Source: Massilia pinisoli
Lineage (GTDB): Bacteria > Pseudomonadota > Gammaproteobacteria > Burkholderiales > Burkholderiaceae_D
Direction of reading: 5' to 3'
Length of the DNA stretch: 64,000 nt
NCBI RefSeq assembly: GCF_024753285.1
Contig: NZ_JANUGW010000006.1
Location: 62,001-126,000, forward strand
Below are positions 55,172 through 63,037 of the stretch, piece after piece (positions within the stretch are counted from its first letter, which is position 1; each line of letters begins with the position of its first letter). A program made the position numbers and the translations under genes. The notes beneath the pieces were generated by a model. It made no database searches and had not been told where the DNA came from. It was given only the letters and a program-made list of their open reading frames with translations.

Positions 55172-55852
55172 GTGAGCAAGCAGATGAGAATCGATTTTGT
55201 GTCGGACGTATCGTGTCCGTGGTGCGTGATCGGATTGAAATCGCTCGAGCAGGCGCTGGACCGGGTGTCCGACGAGATTACGGTCGACATGCACTTCCAG
55301 CCTTTCGAGCTGAACCCCGGCATGGGGCCCGCCGGCCAGGACATCGTCGAGCACCTCACCGAGAAATACGGCGCCACGCCCGCCCAGCAGGAACAGTCGC
55401 GCGAGATGATCCGCCAGCGCGGCGCGGCCGTCGGCTTCACGTTCGACATGGGCCTGCGCGGCCGCATCTACAACACGTTCGACGCGCACCGCCTGCTGCA
55501 CTGGGCGGAAGACCAGGGCCGCCAGCAGGCGCTGAAGGAAAAGCTGTTCGAGGCGTATTTCACGCAAGGGGAGAACCCGGGCGCGCACGACGTGCTGCTG
55601 CGCGCGGCGGGCGAGGTGGGCCTCGACGTCGAGGCCGCGCGCCACGTGCTGGCATCGAACGCGTATGCCGACGAGGTGCGCCAGCTCGAATACTACTGGC
55701 AGCGCGCCGGCATCCACTCGGTACCCGCGATCATCATCAACCAGCGCCACCTGATCAACGGCGGCCAGCCGCCCGAGGTGTTCGAGCAGGCGCTGCGCCA
55801 GATCGCGCAGCAGGACGAGGAACTCGAGCAGGACGAGGAACCGGCCGCGTAA
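55172..55852 (+). CDS. FrnE-like DsbA-family oxidoreductase
   Basis: 226 residues. DsbA-like thioredoxin fold with CPWC at residues 15-18 (SDVSCPWCVIGLKSLEQAL), the FrnE-type feature. FQPFELNPGMGP, NTFDAHRLLHWAEDQG and GIHSVPAIIINQRHLINGG (cis-Pro loop) follow. No signal peptide, so cytoplasmic. GTG 55172 gives the full N-terminus, with GAAAGGCGG nearby; ATG 55184 is an alternative. An acidic tail (DEELEQDEEPAA) ends the protein. Possibly redox protection; partner unknown. Confidence 0.85.
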   Translation: MSKQMRIDFVSDVSCPWCVIGLKSLEQALDRVSDEITVDMHFQPFELNPGMGPAGQDIVEHLTEKYGATPAQQEQSREMIRQRGAAVGFTFDMGLRGRIYNTFDAHRLLHWAEDQGRQQALKEKLFEAYFTQGENPGAHDVLLRAAGEVGLDVEAARHVLASNAYADEVRQLEYYWQRAGIHSVPAIIINQRHLINGGQPPEVFEQALRQIAQQDEELEQDEEPAA

Positions 55853-55873
55853 GCCCGGCCGATCCAGCGCAGC

Positions 55874-56719
55874 TTAAGTTATATCCAGAACGATGGGCTG
55901 ATGGTCCGAGGCGGACGTCTCGGACTGCACGCTCACGTCGTTGACGCGCCCGGCCAGGTCCTCGGTGACGAAGAAATAATCGTAGCAGCCGGGCTTGTCG
56001 GGCCATTTGAAGCCGTGCAGGCCCGCCGTCGGGGCGCGCGCCATGTCGCCGTGGCGCACGCGCCAGGCGTCCAGCAGGGCGACCGAGCCGGCCGACGGCG
56101 GCGCCAGCAGCGCCCGGTAGTCTTCCGAGTCCGGGCCGAAATTGAAATCGCCGCAGTAGATCGCGGTGCCCGGCCGGAAGCCCAGCTGGCACGGCGGCTC
56201 GAGCTCGGGATCGGGCTGGTACACGGCCGCGCGGGCGCACGCTTCCTCGTGCAGCTCGCGGATGCGACGCACCTGCGCGCGGCGCTGCACGGGCGAGTAG
56301 TACTCGAGGTGGGTCGTCAGCACGCGCAGCTTGCCGCCGGGCGCTTCCAGCACGGTCTCGATGATCCCGCGCGGCATGCCGGCCGGGTGTTCCGGATCGA
56401 CGGGCCACGGCAGCATATGCCGCTGCGCCTGCGTGATGCGGAATTTGGACAGCAGCATGTTGCCGAACTGGCGGGGCAGGTTGTTGCGATAGATTTCGCT
56501 CGGCGCCTGCTCGATCATGTGGTAGCCGCCAAACGCGCCGGCAAGCTGCTTGAACTGGCTGGCGCTGGCGCTGCCTTCCAGCTCCGGATGGTTGGCAGCC
56601 ACTTCCTGCAGGCAGATCACATCAGGATTCAGCTTGCGCAGCACGTCGATGATCGCGTGGATGCGGATGCGTCCGTCCCTGCCACAGCCCCAGTGAATAT
56701 TCCAGCTAACCACGCGCAT
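55874..56719 (-). CDS. Endonuclease/exonuclease/phosphatase (EEP) family protein 2
   Basis: 281 residues, about as distant from EEP protein 1 as any two family members. Motifs: MRVVSWNIHWGCGRDGRI, DVICLQEVAANHPE, LTTHLEYYSPVQR, IYCGDFNFGPD and SASDHQPIVLDIT. No signal peptide. Nuclease or phosphodiesterase activity is expected; substrate unknown. Stands alone and converges on the DsbA-like gene with 21 bases between. Confidence 0.82.
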   Translation of the reverse strand: MRVVSWNIHWGCGRDGRIRIHAIIDVLRKLNPDVICLQEVAANHPELEGSASASQFKQLAGAFGGYHMIEQAPSEIYRNNLPRQFGNMLLSKFRITQAQRHMLPWPVDPEHPAGMPRGIIETVLEAPGGKLRVLTTHLEYYSPVQRRAQVRRIRELHEEACARAAVYQPDPELEPPCQLGFRPGTAIYCGDFNFGPDSEDYRALLAPPSAGSVALLDAWRVRHGDMARAPTAGLHGFKWPDKPGCYDYFFVTEDLAGRVNDVSVQSETSASDHQPIVLDIT

Positions 56720-56839
56720 TCGATGCCCTCCGTAAAACTCAACTGCCAGAGTTTGCCATTCTTTGCGGAATGGCGGTCACACGGTAGGATCGATGTCAAG
56801 CTTACAAGTTCATTGGAACCGTGTCCAGGACGGCACGTT

Positions 56840-57577
56840 TCAGAAACGGCGTGCGTTGCTTCGCCGGTGTTCCGCGGCCTCTTTCAGCAACTGATCGGCC
56901 TCCGCCGGATCTTTCGGCGTCAGCGCGTCCCCCGTCTGCTTGACGAGGGCCAGCTGCTGGAGCGCGGCCGGGTAGTCGTGGTCGGCCGCGCGCTCCAGCA
57001 GGTCGCGCGCGCGGCGCGGGTCGGCCGCCACGCCGTCGCCATCCGCATACGCGTTCGACAGCAGGAACATCGCATGTGCATCGCCCGCCCGCGCGGCCAC
57101 GCCCAGCCAGTGCGCGGCCGCGGCCTTGTCGACAGGGACGCCGCTACCGTTCTTGAGCAGCAGCGCAAGTGCCAGCGCGGCCCTCGCGTGACCCTGCTGC
57201 GCGGCCTGGCGATACCACTGCGCGGCGCGCGCGTTCGTGCCGTCGTCCTGCGCGCGCTCGCGTTCCAGGTCGCCCAGCCGGTATGCGGCGTCCGCATCGC
57301 CGTTGCGCGCGGCCCGCAGGAACAGGCCGCGCGCCTGGTCTTCCCGATGCCGCACGCGGTACAGCAGGGCCAGTTCGCGCTCGGCCACGGGGATACCGTC
57401 GTCGGCCCAGGCGTGCAGGCGCCGCTCGGCGGCCTCGTCGCCGCGCTGGACAGCGTCCATCGAGACGGCTTCGATCTCGGCGGGCAGCGGGGCGCGCCCG
57501 CAGCCCGCGAGCAGCACGGCAAGCAGCGCGGCAAGCAGCGCGGCCGGCAGCAGTGCGCGGTGGAGAGGGATCATCAT
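56840..57577 (-). CDS. Sel1-repeat lipoprotein
   Basis: 245 residues. Lipobox LLAGC ends the signal (LLPAALLAALLAVLLAGC). The mature part has about four Sel1/TPR-like units of 36 residues: DAAYRLGDLERERAQDDGTN, AAQWYRQAAQQGHARAALAL, AAHWLGVAARAGDAHAMFLL and RRARDLLERAADHDYPAALQ. Such proteins are periplasmic scaffolds in envelope or stress pathways. It starts seven bases after the nucleotidase-like gene ends, so the two are cotranscribed. Confidence 0.85.
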   Translation of the reverse strand: MMIPLHRALLPAALLAALLAVLLAGCGRAPLPAEIEAVSMDAVQRGDEAAERRLHAWADDGIPVAERELALLYRVRHREDQARGLFLRAARNGDADAAYRLGDLERERAQDDGTNARAAQWYRQAAQQGHARAALALALLLKNGSGVPVDKAAAAHWLGVAARAGDAHAMFLLSNAYADGDGVAADPRRARDLLERAADHDYPAALQQLALVKQTGDALTPKDPAEADQLLKEAAEHRRSNARRF

Positions 57578-57583
57578 GCCGGC

Positions 57584-59680
57584 TTATTTCGACAGGTCGA
57601 TCGCGTACTTGGCGAAGCCGCTCGCGTCGAGCGCACCCTCGGCCGTGACGGCGCCAAGCCCTGCGGCCTGCGCGAGTGCCAGGTGGCCCGGCGCCGAGCG
57701 CAGGACCAGGGGGCCGTTCGTCGCCGTCTTCGCGAAGCTCCAGCTGCGCGCGCTGCCGTTGGCGGCCAAGGTGACCTTGCCGGTCGCCGCGCCGATCTTC
57801 TGCAGGTAGTTGCTGACGACGGCCTGATTCGCATCCGGTGACTTGATGATCGTCTTGCTGCCGTCGATGCCGGGAAAGTTGCCGCCGCCGCCCGCGCGGT
57901 AGTCGTTCGTGGCGACGATGAAGTCGTCCGTGTCCGCCACCGGCTTGCCCTGGTACGTGAGGTTGACGATGCGGCTGCCGGCGGGCTTCGTCACGTCGAT
58001 CTGGTATTGCAACGCGTTGTTCTCGGCATAGAACACGTCGTAGTTATAGATCGTGCCGTACGACGGGACGAGGTCCTGCTCGCCGGTCGCCGCCGGGTTG
58101 ATCTGCGCGAACTGTTTCGCGGCCGTCTCCAGCCAGTTCTTCAGGTCCGAGCCCTTGATCTTGACGGCTTGCAGGTTGTTGTTGCTGTACAGGTAGAGGT
58201 CGCCCGGATTGCGCACCTGCAGCCCGACGGGGGAGGCCGGCGTCGCGCCCGGCGCCACGTCCGTGAAGTCCGACGCGCCGTTGCGTCCCGCCTTGAACGG
58301 CGCGCTGCACGAGATCACGGGAATGTTCTTGTAGCTGGACAGCGTCGCGTCCGTGCTCGTGGCGATGGCATTTTTCACGTAGTCGATCTGCGCCTGGTTC
58401 ACGAGCTGGATCGCGGACACGTCGCCGACAAGCGCGAAGTACGAGGACATCTCGAAGTCCGTCGACACGCCCAGCGGCTGCTTCGCATACGCGATCGTGG
58501 CGTCGTGCTCCGTTTGCACGGCGGCCGCGATGGCCGGGTCCGCGGCGACGCTCGTGGTGCCGTCCTTGTATTTGTAGCCGCGCGACTCGACGGTCGTCTG
58601 GGCCGGCTGCACGACCCATTTACCGCCCTGCCAGGCGAGCGTCATCCTGACGATGCCGAGGCGCCGGCCCCAGCTCTGCGCCATCACGGTCGGCACGCCG
58701 TTGACGAAGCCGTTCACTCCATCGACGTTGGCGGAGGCGGGGATCGCGGCGAACGACGGATCCAGCGCGGGGGCGCCCGTTTCTTTCCCCTTCGGGAAGA
58801 TGAGGTGCGAGTGGCCGATCAGCAGGGCGTCGATGCCCGTCGTGCTCAGGTGGTAGCTCTGGTTTTCCATCTTCGGGCTGTACGCGCTCGGGTCGAGGCC
58901 GCCGTGCGACAGCGCGACGACGAGGTCCGCCCCCTTGCCGCGCATCTCCGGCACGTACTGTTTCGCCGCTTCGACGGTGCCGCCGACGGCGACCTTGCCG
59001 GCCAGGTTCTTCTGGTCCCAGTCGAGGATCTGCGGCGGAACGAAGCTCATCACGCCCACGTTGACGGTGACGGGCATCGTCTCGCCGTTCGGCTTCGTCG
59101 CCGTGAAGGTGCGCGCGAGGATGCGGTAGGGATCGTAGATCGTCTTGCCGGTGGCGACCGCCGTCACGTTCGACAGCACGAGCGGGAAGTTCGGGCCGCC
59201 GCAGGTGCCGGGCGGTTTCGACACGCCGGGGATGCCGAAGTCGGTGTTCGTGACCTGGCTGAGGAACGGCAGGCCGTAGTTGAATTCGTGGTTGCCCAGG
59301 CCGCCCGCGTCGTACTTCAGCGCGTTCATCGCCTTGTGCACGGCGAGCGTATCGCTGCACTTCACGGGCGAGGTGACGGCCTGCAGGTCGCCCAACAGCG
59401 TGCCCTGGATGACGTCGCCGTCGTCGAACAGCAGGTTGTTCGGGTTCTCCGCGCGCGCCTGCTGGATCAGGGTCGACGTGCGGTCCAGGCCCAGGGTGGC
59501 ATCGGGGGCGAGCGAGTAATAGTTATAGCCCAGGACGTTCGAATGGATGTCGGTGGTCTCGAGCAGGGCAAGGCTGACGGTCGTGCCTTCGGGGATGACG
59601 TTGGCGGGCGTGGACGGCTCGCCGCAGCCGGTGAGGCCGGCGGCGGCCAGGGCCGCGAGCAGTACGTGGTGACGTTTCAA
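57584..59680 (-). CDS. Periplasmic 5'-nucleotidase/2',3'-cyclic phosphodiesterase-like lipoprotein
   Basis: About 698 residues. Signal with lipobox LTGC (VLLAALAAAGLTGCG). Metallophosphatase domain: LLETTDIHSNVLGYNYYSL, LLFDDGDVIQGTLLGD, GLGNHEFNYGLPF, LVVALSHGGLD and LLIGHSHLIFPKG. The C-terminal substrate domain has ISCSAPFKAGRNG and ATNDYRAGGGGNFPGI. UshA/CpdB-type enzymes salvage extracellular nucleotides. The start is a TTG at 59680 (LKRHHVLLAALA); no ATG fits and the ribosome site is weak. Cotranscribed with the Sel1 gene. Confidence 0.88.
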   Translation of the reverse strand: MKRHHVLLAALAAAGLTGCGEPSTPANVIPEGTTVSLALLETTDIHSNVLGYNYYSLAPDATLGLDRTSTLIQQARAENPNNLLFDDGDVIQGTLLGDLQAVTSPVKCSDTLAVHKAMNALKYDAGGLGNHEFNYGLPFLSQVTNTDFGIPGVSKPPGTCGGPNFPLVLSNVTAVATGKTIYDPYRILARTFTATKPNGETMPVTVNVGVMSFVPPQILDWDQKNLAGKVAVGGTVEAAKQYVPEMRGKGADLVVALSHGGLDPSAYSPKMENQSYHLSTTGIDALLIGHSHLIFPKGKETGAPALDPSFAAIPASANVDGVNGFVNGVPTVMAQSWGRRLGIVRMTLAWQGGKWVVQPAQTTVESRGYKYKDGTTSVAADPAIAAAVQTEHDATIAYAKQPLGVSTDFEMSSYFALVGDVSAIQLVNQAQIDYVKNAIATSTDATLSSYKNIPVISCSAPFKAGRNGASDFTDVAPGATPASPVGLQVRNPGDLYLYSNNNLQAVKIKGSDLKNWLETAAKQFAQINPAATGEQDLVPSYGTIYNYDVFYAENNALQYQIDVTKPAGSRIVNLTYQGKPVADTDDFIVATNDYRAGGGGNFPGIDGSKTIIKSPDANQAVVSNYLQKIGAATGKVTLAANGSARSWSFAKTATNGPLVLRSAPGHLALAQAAGLGAVTAEGALDASGFAKYAIDLSK

Positions 59681-60022
59681 GATCGTGGGTCCGTTGTGAG
59701 GTTGTGAAGTAAACCGGGCGCACTCTATCTTGATTCGATGACAACGATGTGACAGTCGCGCATGTGCCCCGCGTGCGCCACGCCGACGCACGCTGCACGG
59801 TTCCGGACGTCGATGCGCCGCCGTCTCGCACGCCCGTGCGCCTGGCCGCACGCAATCGGTGTGAGCCCCCGTCTTTCTTGGTGCGTCGGCACAACGACGG
59901 TGCCGGCGCACTGTTTTGCTTGTTGGCATGGCACTTGCTGTATTGACCGTAACGGCGCGGGAGCTGGCCACTCCGCCCGCCGACGTTGTCTCTTCTATCG
60001 TTTGCAGTCAACAAGGACCAAC
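59681..60022. other. Divergent promoter region, nucleotidase-like gene and nitrate transporter
   Basis: 341 bases between divergent starts. No clear -35/-10 pair, operator palindrome or terminator seen. The region contains open frames that look like noise. It must hold the promoter of the transporter operon. Confidence 0.4.
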
Positions 60023-61255
60023 ATGACCGATACAACCAATCAGACCCGCCGCCGCCTGCTGGCCGCCGGTGCCACGGCTTCGCTCACGGGACTCGTCTCC
60101 GGCGGGGTGTTCGCCGCCGGCTCCGACGCACCCGAGAAAACGGAAGTGAAGGTGGGCTTCATTCCGCTGACCGACTGCGCGTCCGTGGTGATGGCGTCGG
60201 TGCTGGGCTTCGACAAGAAGTACGGCATCAAGATCGTGCCCAGCAAGGAATCGTCGTGGGCCAGCGTGCGCGACAAGCTCGTCAATGGCGAACTGGATGC
60301 CGCGCACGTGCTGTACGGCCTGATCTACGGCGTGCAGATGGGTATCGGCGGGCCGAAGAAGGACATGGCGGTGCTGATGGGCCTGAACCAGAACGGCCAG
60401 GCGATCACTTTGTCGAAGAAGCTGGCCGATGCTAAAGCCGTGGACGGCGCGTCGCTGGCAAAAGTGATGAGCACGGACAAGCGCGAATACAGCTTCGCCC
60501 AGACCTTCCCGACCGGCACCCACGCGATGTGGTTGTACTACTGGCTGGCGAGCTACGGCATCAATCCGATGAAGGACGCGAAGGTGATCACGGTGCCGCC
60601 GCCGCAGATGGTGGCGACCATGCGGGTCGGCAGCATGGACGGCTTCTGCGTGGGCGAACCGTGGAACCACCGCGCCATCGCGGACGGCGTGGGCATCACC
60701 GCCGCGACCACGCAGGACATCTGGAAGGACCATCCGGAAAAGACCCTGGGCACTTCGCTCGAGTGGGTCAAGAAATACCCGAACACGGCGCGCGCGCTCG
60801 TCGCGGCCGTGCTGGAAGCGAGCCGCTGGATCGATGCGAGCATGTCGAACAAGGTCAAGATGGCCGAGACCATCGCCGACAAATCGTACGTCAACACGTC
60901 CGTCGACGTGATCAACCAGCGCATCCTGGGCCGCTACCAGAACGGCCTGGGCAAGACGTGGGACGATCCGAACTACATGAAGTTCTACAACGACGGCGCC
61001 GTCAATTTTCCATACCTGTCGGACGGCATGTGGTTCCTGACCCAGCACCGCCGCTGGGGCCTGCTCAAGTCCGACCCCGACTACCTGGCGGTGGCGTCGA
61101 GCGTCAACCAGGTCGGCGTGTACCGCGACGCGGCCGCGATGGCCAAGGTCGCCGTGCCGAAGTCGCCCATGCGGTCCGCGAAGCTGCTCGACGGCGTCGT
61201 GTGGGACGGGAAGAACCCGGCCGCGTATGCCGCCGCTTTCAAGATCAAGGTCTGA
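60023..61255 (+). CDS. Nitrate-type ABC transporter binding protein (NrtA/CmpA family)
   Basis: 410 residues. A Tat-type signal QTRRRLLAAGATASLTGLVS. The NrtA/CmpA fold shows in KVGFIPLTDCASVVMASVLG, SWASVRDKLVNGELDAAHVL, SFAQTFPTGTHAMWLYYWLA, GSMDGFCVGEPWNHRAIADG and YNDGAVNFPYLSDGMWFLTQ. Nitrate or bicarbonate binding depends on a few residues not scored here. No ribosome site of note. First of three genes; the permease starts 13 bases later. Confidence 0.88.
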   Translation: MTDTTNQTRRRLLAAGATASLTGLVSGGVFAAGSDAPEKTEVKVGFIPLTDCASVVMASVLGFDKKYGIKIVPSKESSWASVRDKLVNGELDAAHVLYGLIYGVQMGIGGPKKDMAVLMGLNQNGQAITLSKKLADAKAVDGASLAKVMSTDKREYSFAQTFPTGTHAMWLYYWLASYGINPMKDAKVITVPPPQMVATMRVGSMDGFCVGEPWNHRAIADGVGITAATTQDIWKDHPEKTLGTSLEWVKKYPNTARALVAAVLEASRWIDASMSNKVKMAETIADKSYVNTSVDVINQRILGRYQNGLGKTWDDPNYMKFYNDGAVNFPYLSDGMWFLTQHRRWGLLKSDPDYLAVASSVNQVGVYRDAAAMAKVAVPKSPMRSAKLLDGVVWDGKNPAAYAAAFKIKV

Positions 61256-61268
61256 AGGAAAGGACATC

Positions 61269-62132
61269 ATGAATACCGTCGTGAATTCGAGATCGGGCGC
61301 GCGCGTCAAACCGGCGGTGCGCCTGCCGCGCGGCCTGGCGCTGCGCGTGCCGAACGGCCGCGCCGTGCTGCTGGCGGTGCTGCCGCCGCTGCTGGGCCTC
61401 GCGCTGCTGGTGCTGATCTGGCAGGGCGTCGCGGCGAACAACAGCAGCATCCCGTCGCCCGCCGTGACGTGGGACGCCGCCGTGAAACTGTTCGCCGATC
61501 CGTTCTACAGCAACGGACCGAACGACCAGGGCATCGGCTGGAACATCCTCGCATCGCTCAAGCGCGTGGCGCTGGGCTTCGGCCTCGCCGCGGCGGTGGG
61601 CATCCCGCTGGGCTTCCTGATCGGCCGCTCGCGCTTCCTGGGCGCGATGTTCAATCCCATCATCAGCCTGCTGCGCCCCGTGTCGCCGCTGGCCTGGCTG
61701 CCCATCGGCCTTCTCGTGTTCAAGGCCGCCAATCCGGCCGCCATCTGGACCATCTTCATCTGCTCGATCTGGCCGATGGTCATCAACACGGCCGTCGGCG
61801 TACAGCGCGTGCCGCAGGATTACATGAACGTGGCGCGCGTGCTGAACCTGTCCGAGTGGAAGATCGTCACGAAGATCCTGCTGCCCGCCGTGCTGCCGTA
61901 CATGCTGACCGGCGTGCGTCTGGCGATCGGCACGGCGTGGCTCGTGATCGTCGCGGCCGAGATGCTGACGGGCGGCGTGGGCATCGGCTTCTGGGTGTGG
62001 GACGAGTGGAACAACCTGAACGTGCCGCACATCCTCGTCGCCATCGTCGTCATCGGCGTGGTCGGGCTGGTGCTGGAACAGGCACTGGTCGCGCTGGCCC
62101 GTGCCGTCACTTACGAAGAGAGTGGATCATGA
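61269..62132 (+). CDS. Nitrate-type ABC transporter permease (NrtB family)
   Basis: 287 residues. Six membrane helices. The EAA loop is readable: EWKIVTKILLPAVLPYMLTGVRLAIG, with WLVIVAAEMLTGGVGIGFWVWDEWN, a family marker, after it. The first helix (AVLLAVLPPLLGLALLVLIWQG) follows a basic N-tail. AAAGGACATC lies before the ATG. It overlaps the ATPase gene by four bases (ATGA). Confidence 0.9.
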   Translation: MNTVVNSRSGARVKPAVRLPRGLALRVPNGRAVLLAVLPPLLGLALLVLIWQGVAANNSSIPSPAVTWDAAVKLFADPFYSNGPNDQGIGWNILASLKRVALGFGLAAAVGIPLGFLIGRSRFLGAMFNPIISLLRPVSPLAWLPIGLLVFKAANPAAIWTIFICSIWPMVINTAVGVQRVPQDYMNVARVLNLSEWKIVTKILLPAVLPYMLTGVRLAIGTAWLVIVAAEMLTGGVGIGFWVWDEWNNLNVPHILVAIVVIGVVGLVLEQALVALARAVTYEESGS

Positions 62133-62935
62133 GCGAAGCGAAATTCATCGAAGTGCAACAGGTCGAGATGCTGTTCGACACCCGCAAGGGCCGCTTCCAC
62201 GCCCTCACCGACGTCAACCTGAAAGTGGCGCGCGGCGAGTTCATCACGTTGATCGGGCACTCGGGCTGCGGCAAGTCCACGTTGCTGAACCTGCTGGCGG
62301 GCCTGACGCGCGCCACGGAGGGCGTCCTGATCTGCGCCGGCCGCGAGATCGCCGGACCGGCGCCGGAGCGTGCCGTGGTCTTCCAGAACCATTCGCTGCT
62401 GCCCTGGCTGACGTGCTTCGAAAACGTCTACCTCGCCGTCGAACGCGTGTTCGGCGACCGCGAAGGGAAGGACAAGCTGCGGGCGCGCACTGCCGATGCG
62501 CTGGCTCTCGTGGGCCTGGCGCACGCGGCGCAGAAGCGGCCCAGCGAGATCTCGGGCGGCATGAAGCAGCGGGTCGGCATCGCCCGCGCGCTGTCGATGG
62601 AGCCCAAGGTGCTGTTGATGGACGAACCGTTCGGCGCCCTCGACGCGCTGACCCGCGCCCATCTGCAGGACGAGCTGCTGCGCATCGTCGCCCAGACCGG
62701 TTCCACGGTGGTGATGGTCACGCACGACGTGGACGAGGCGGTGCTGCTGTCGGACCGCATCGTGATGATGACGAACGGTCCGGCCGCGACCATCGGAGAG
62801 ATCGTGGACGTGCGCCTCGCGCGCCCGCGCGAGCGCGTCGCGCTGGCGCACGATGCGCTCTACAACGAGTATCGGACCCACGTGCTGGAGTTCCTGTATC
62901 ACCGGCAGGCAAGGCCGGCAAAGGAAGCGGCCTGA
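62129..62935 (+). CDS. Nitrate-type ABC transporter ATPase (NrtD/SsuB-like)
   Basis: 268 residues. Walker A GHSGCGKSTLLNLL, signature SGGMKQRVGIARALS, Walker B VLLMDEPFGALD, His switch VTHDVDEAVLLSD. NHSLLPWLTCFENV is the Q-loop region of NrtD/TauB-type ATPases. Completes the importer; only one ATPase gene is present, without the fused NrtC-type binding domain. No nitrate/nitrite reductase or nasST regulator gene is within the window. Confidence 0.92.
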   Translation: MSEAKFIEVQQVEMLFDTRKGRFHALTDVNLKVARGEFITLIGHSGCGKSTLLNLLAGLTRATEGVLICAGREIAGPAPERAVVFQNHSLLPWLTCFENVYLAVERVFGDREGKDKLRARTADALALVGLAHAAQKRPSEISGGMKQRVGIARALSMEPKVLLMDEPFGALDALTRAHLQDELLRIVAQTGSTVVMVTHDVDEAVLLSDRIVMMTNGPAATIGEIVDVRLARPRERVALAHDALYNEYRTHVLEFLYHRQARPAKEAA

Positions 62936-62947
62936 GAGGCTCTAAGT

Positions 62948-63037
62948 CGGCTCGATCTCGTCGAGATCGTCGGGTGCAGATCGTAGGGTGTGCACCCCGT
63001 GCCCACCGACCGTCAATCAAGCCGGCTCGATCTCGTC
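62948..63037. repeat. 15-base direct repeat bracketing a half palindromic element; apparent duplication of the tsaD 3' end
   Basis: CGGCTCGATCTCGTC occurs at 62948-62962 and 63023-63037, 75 bases apart. The second lies in the last codons of tsaD (minus strand, ...LDEIEPA stop). The first, read on the minus strand, gives DLDEIEPT followed by a TAG stop: a second copy of the same protein end. The half palindromic element (62983-63007) lies between them. Confidence 0.7.
62983..63007. repeat. Half copy (one hairpin) of the palindromic element, copy D
   Basis: Begins GTAGGGTG and forms an eight-base stem GTGTGCAC/GTGCCCAC (one mismatch) with a CCC loop. It matches the left end of the two-hairpin elements at 22805, 48017 and 52673 but lacks the second half. 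It sits between the ABC operon end and the tsaD 3' end. Confidence 0.7.
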
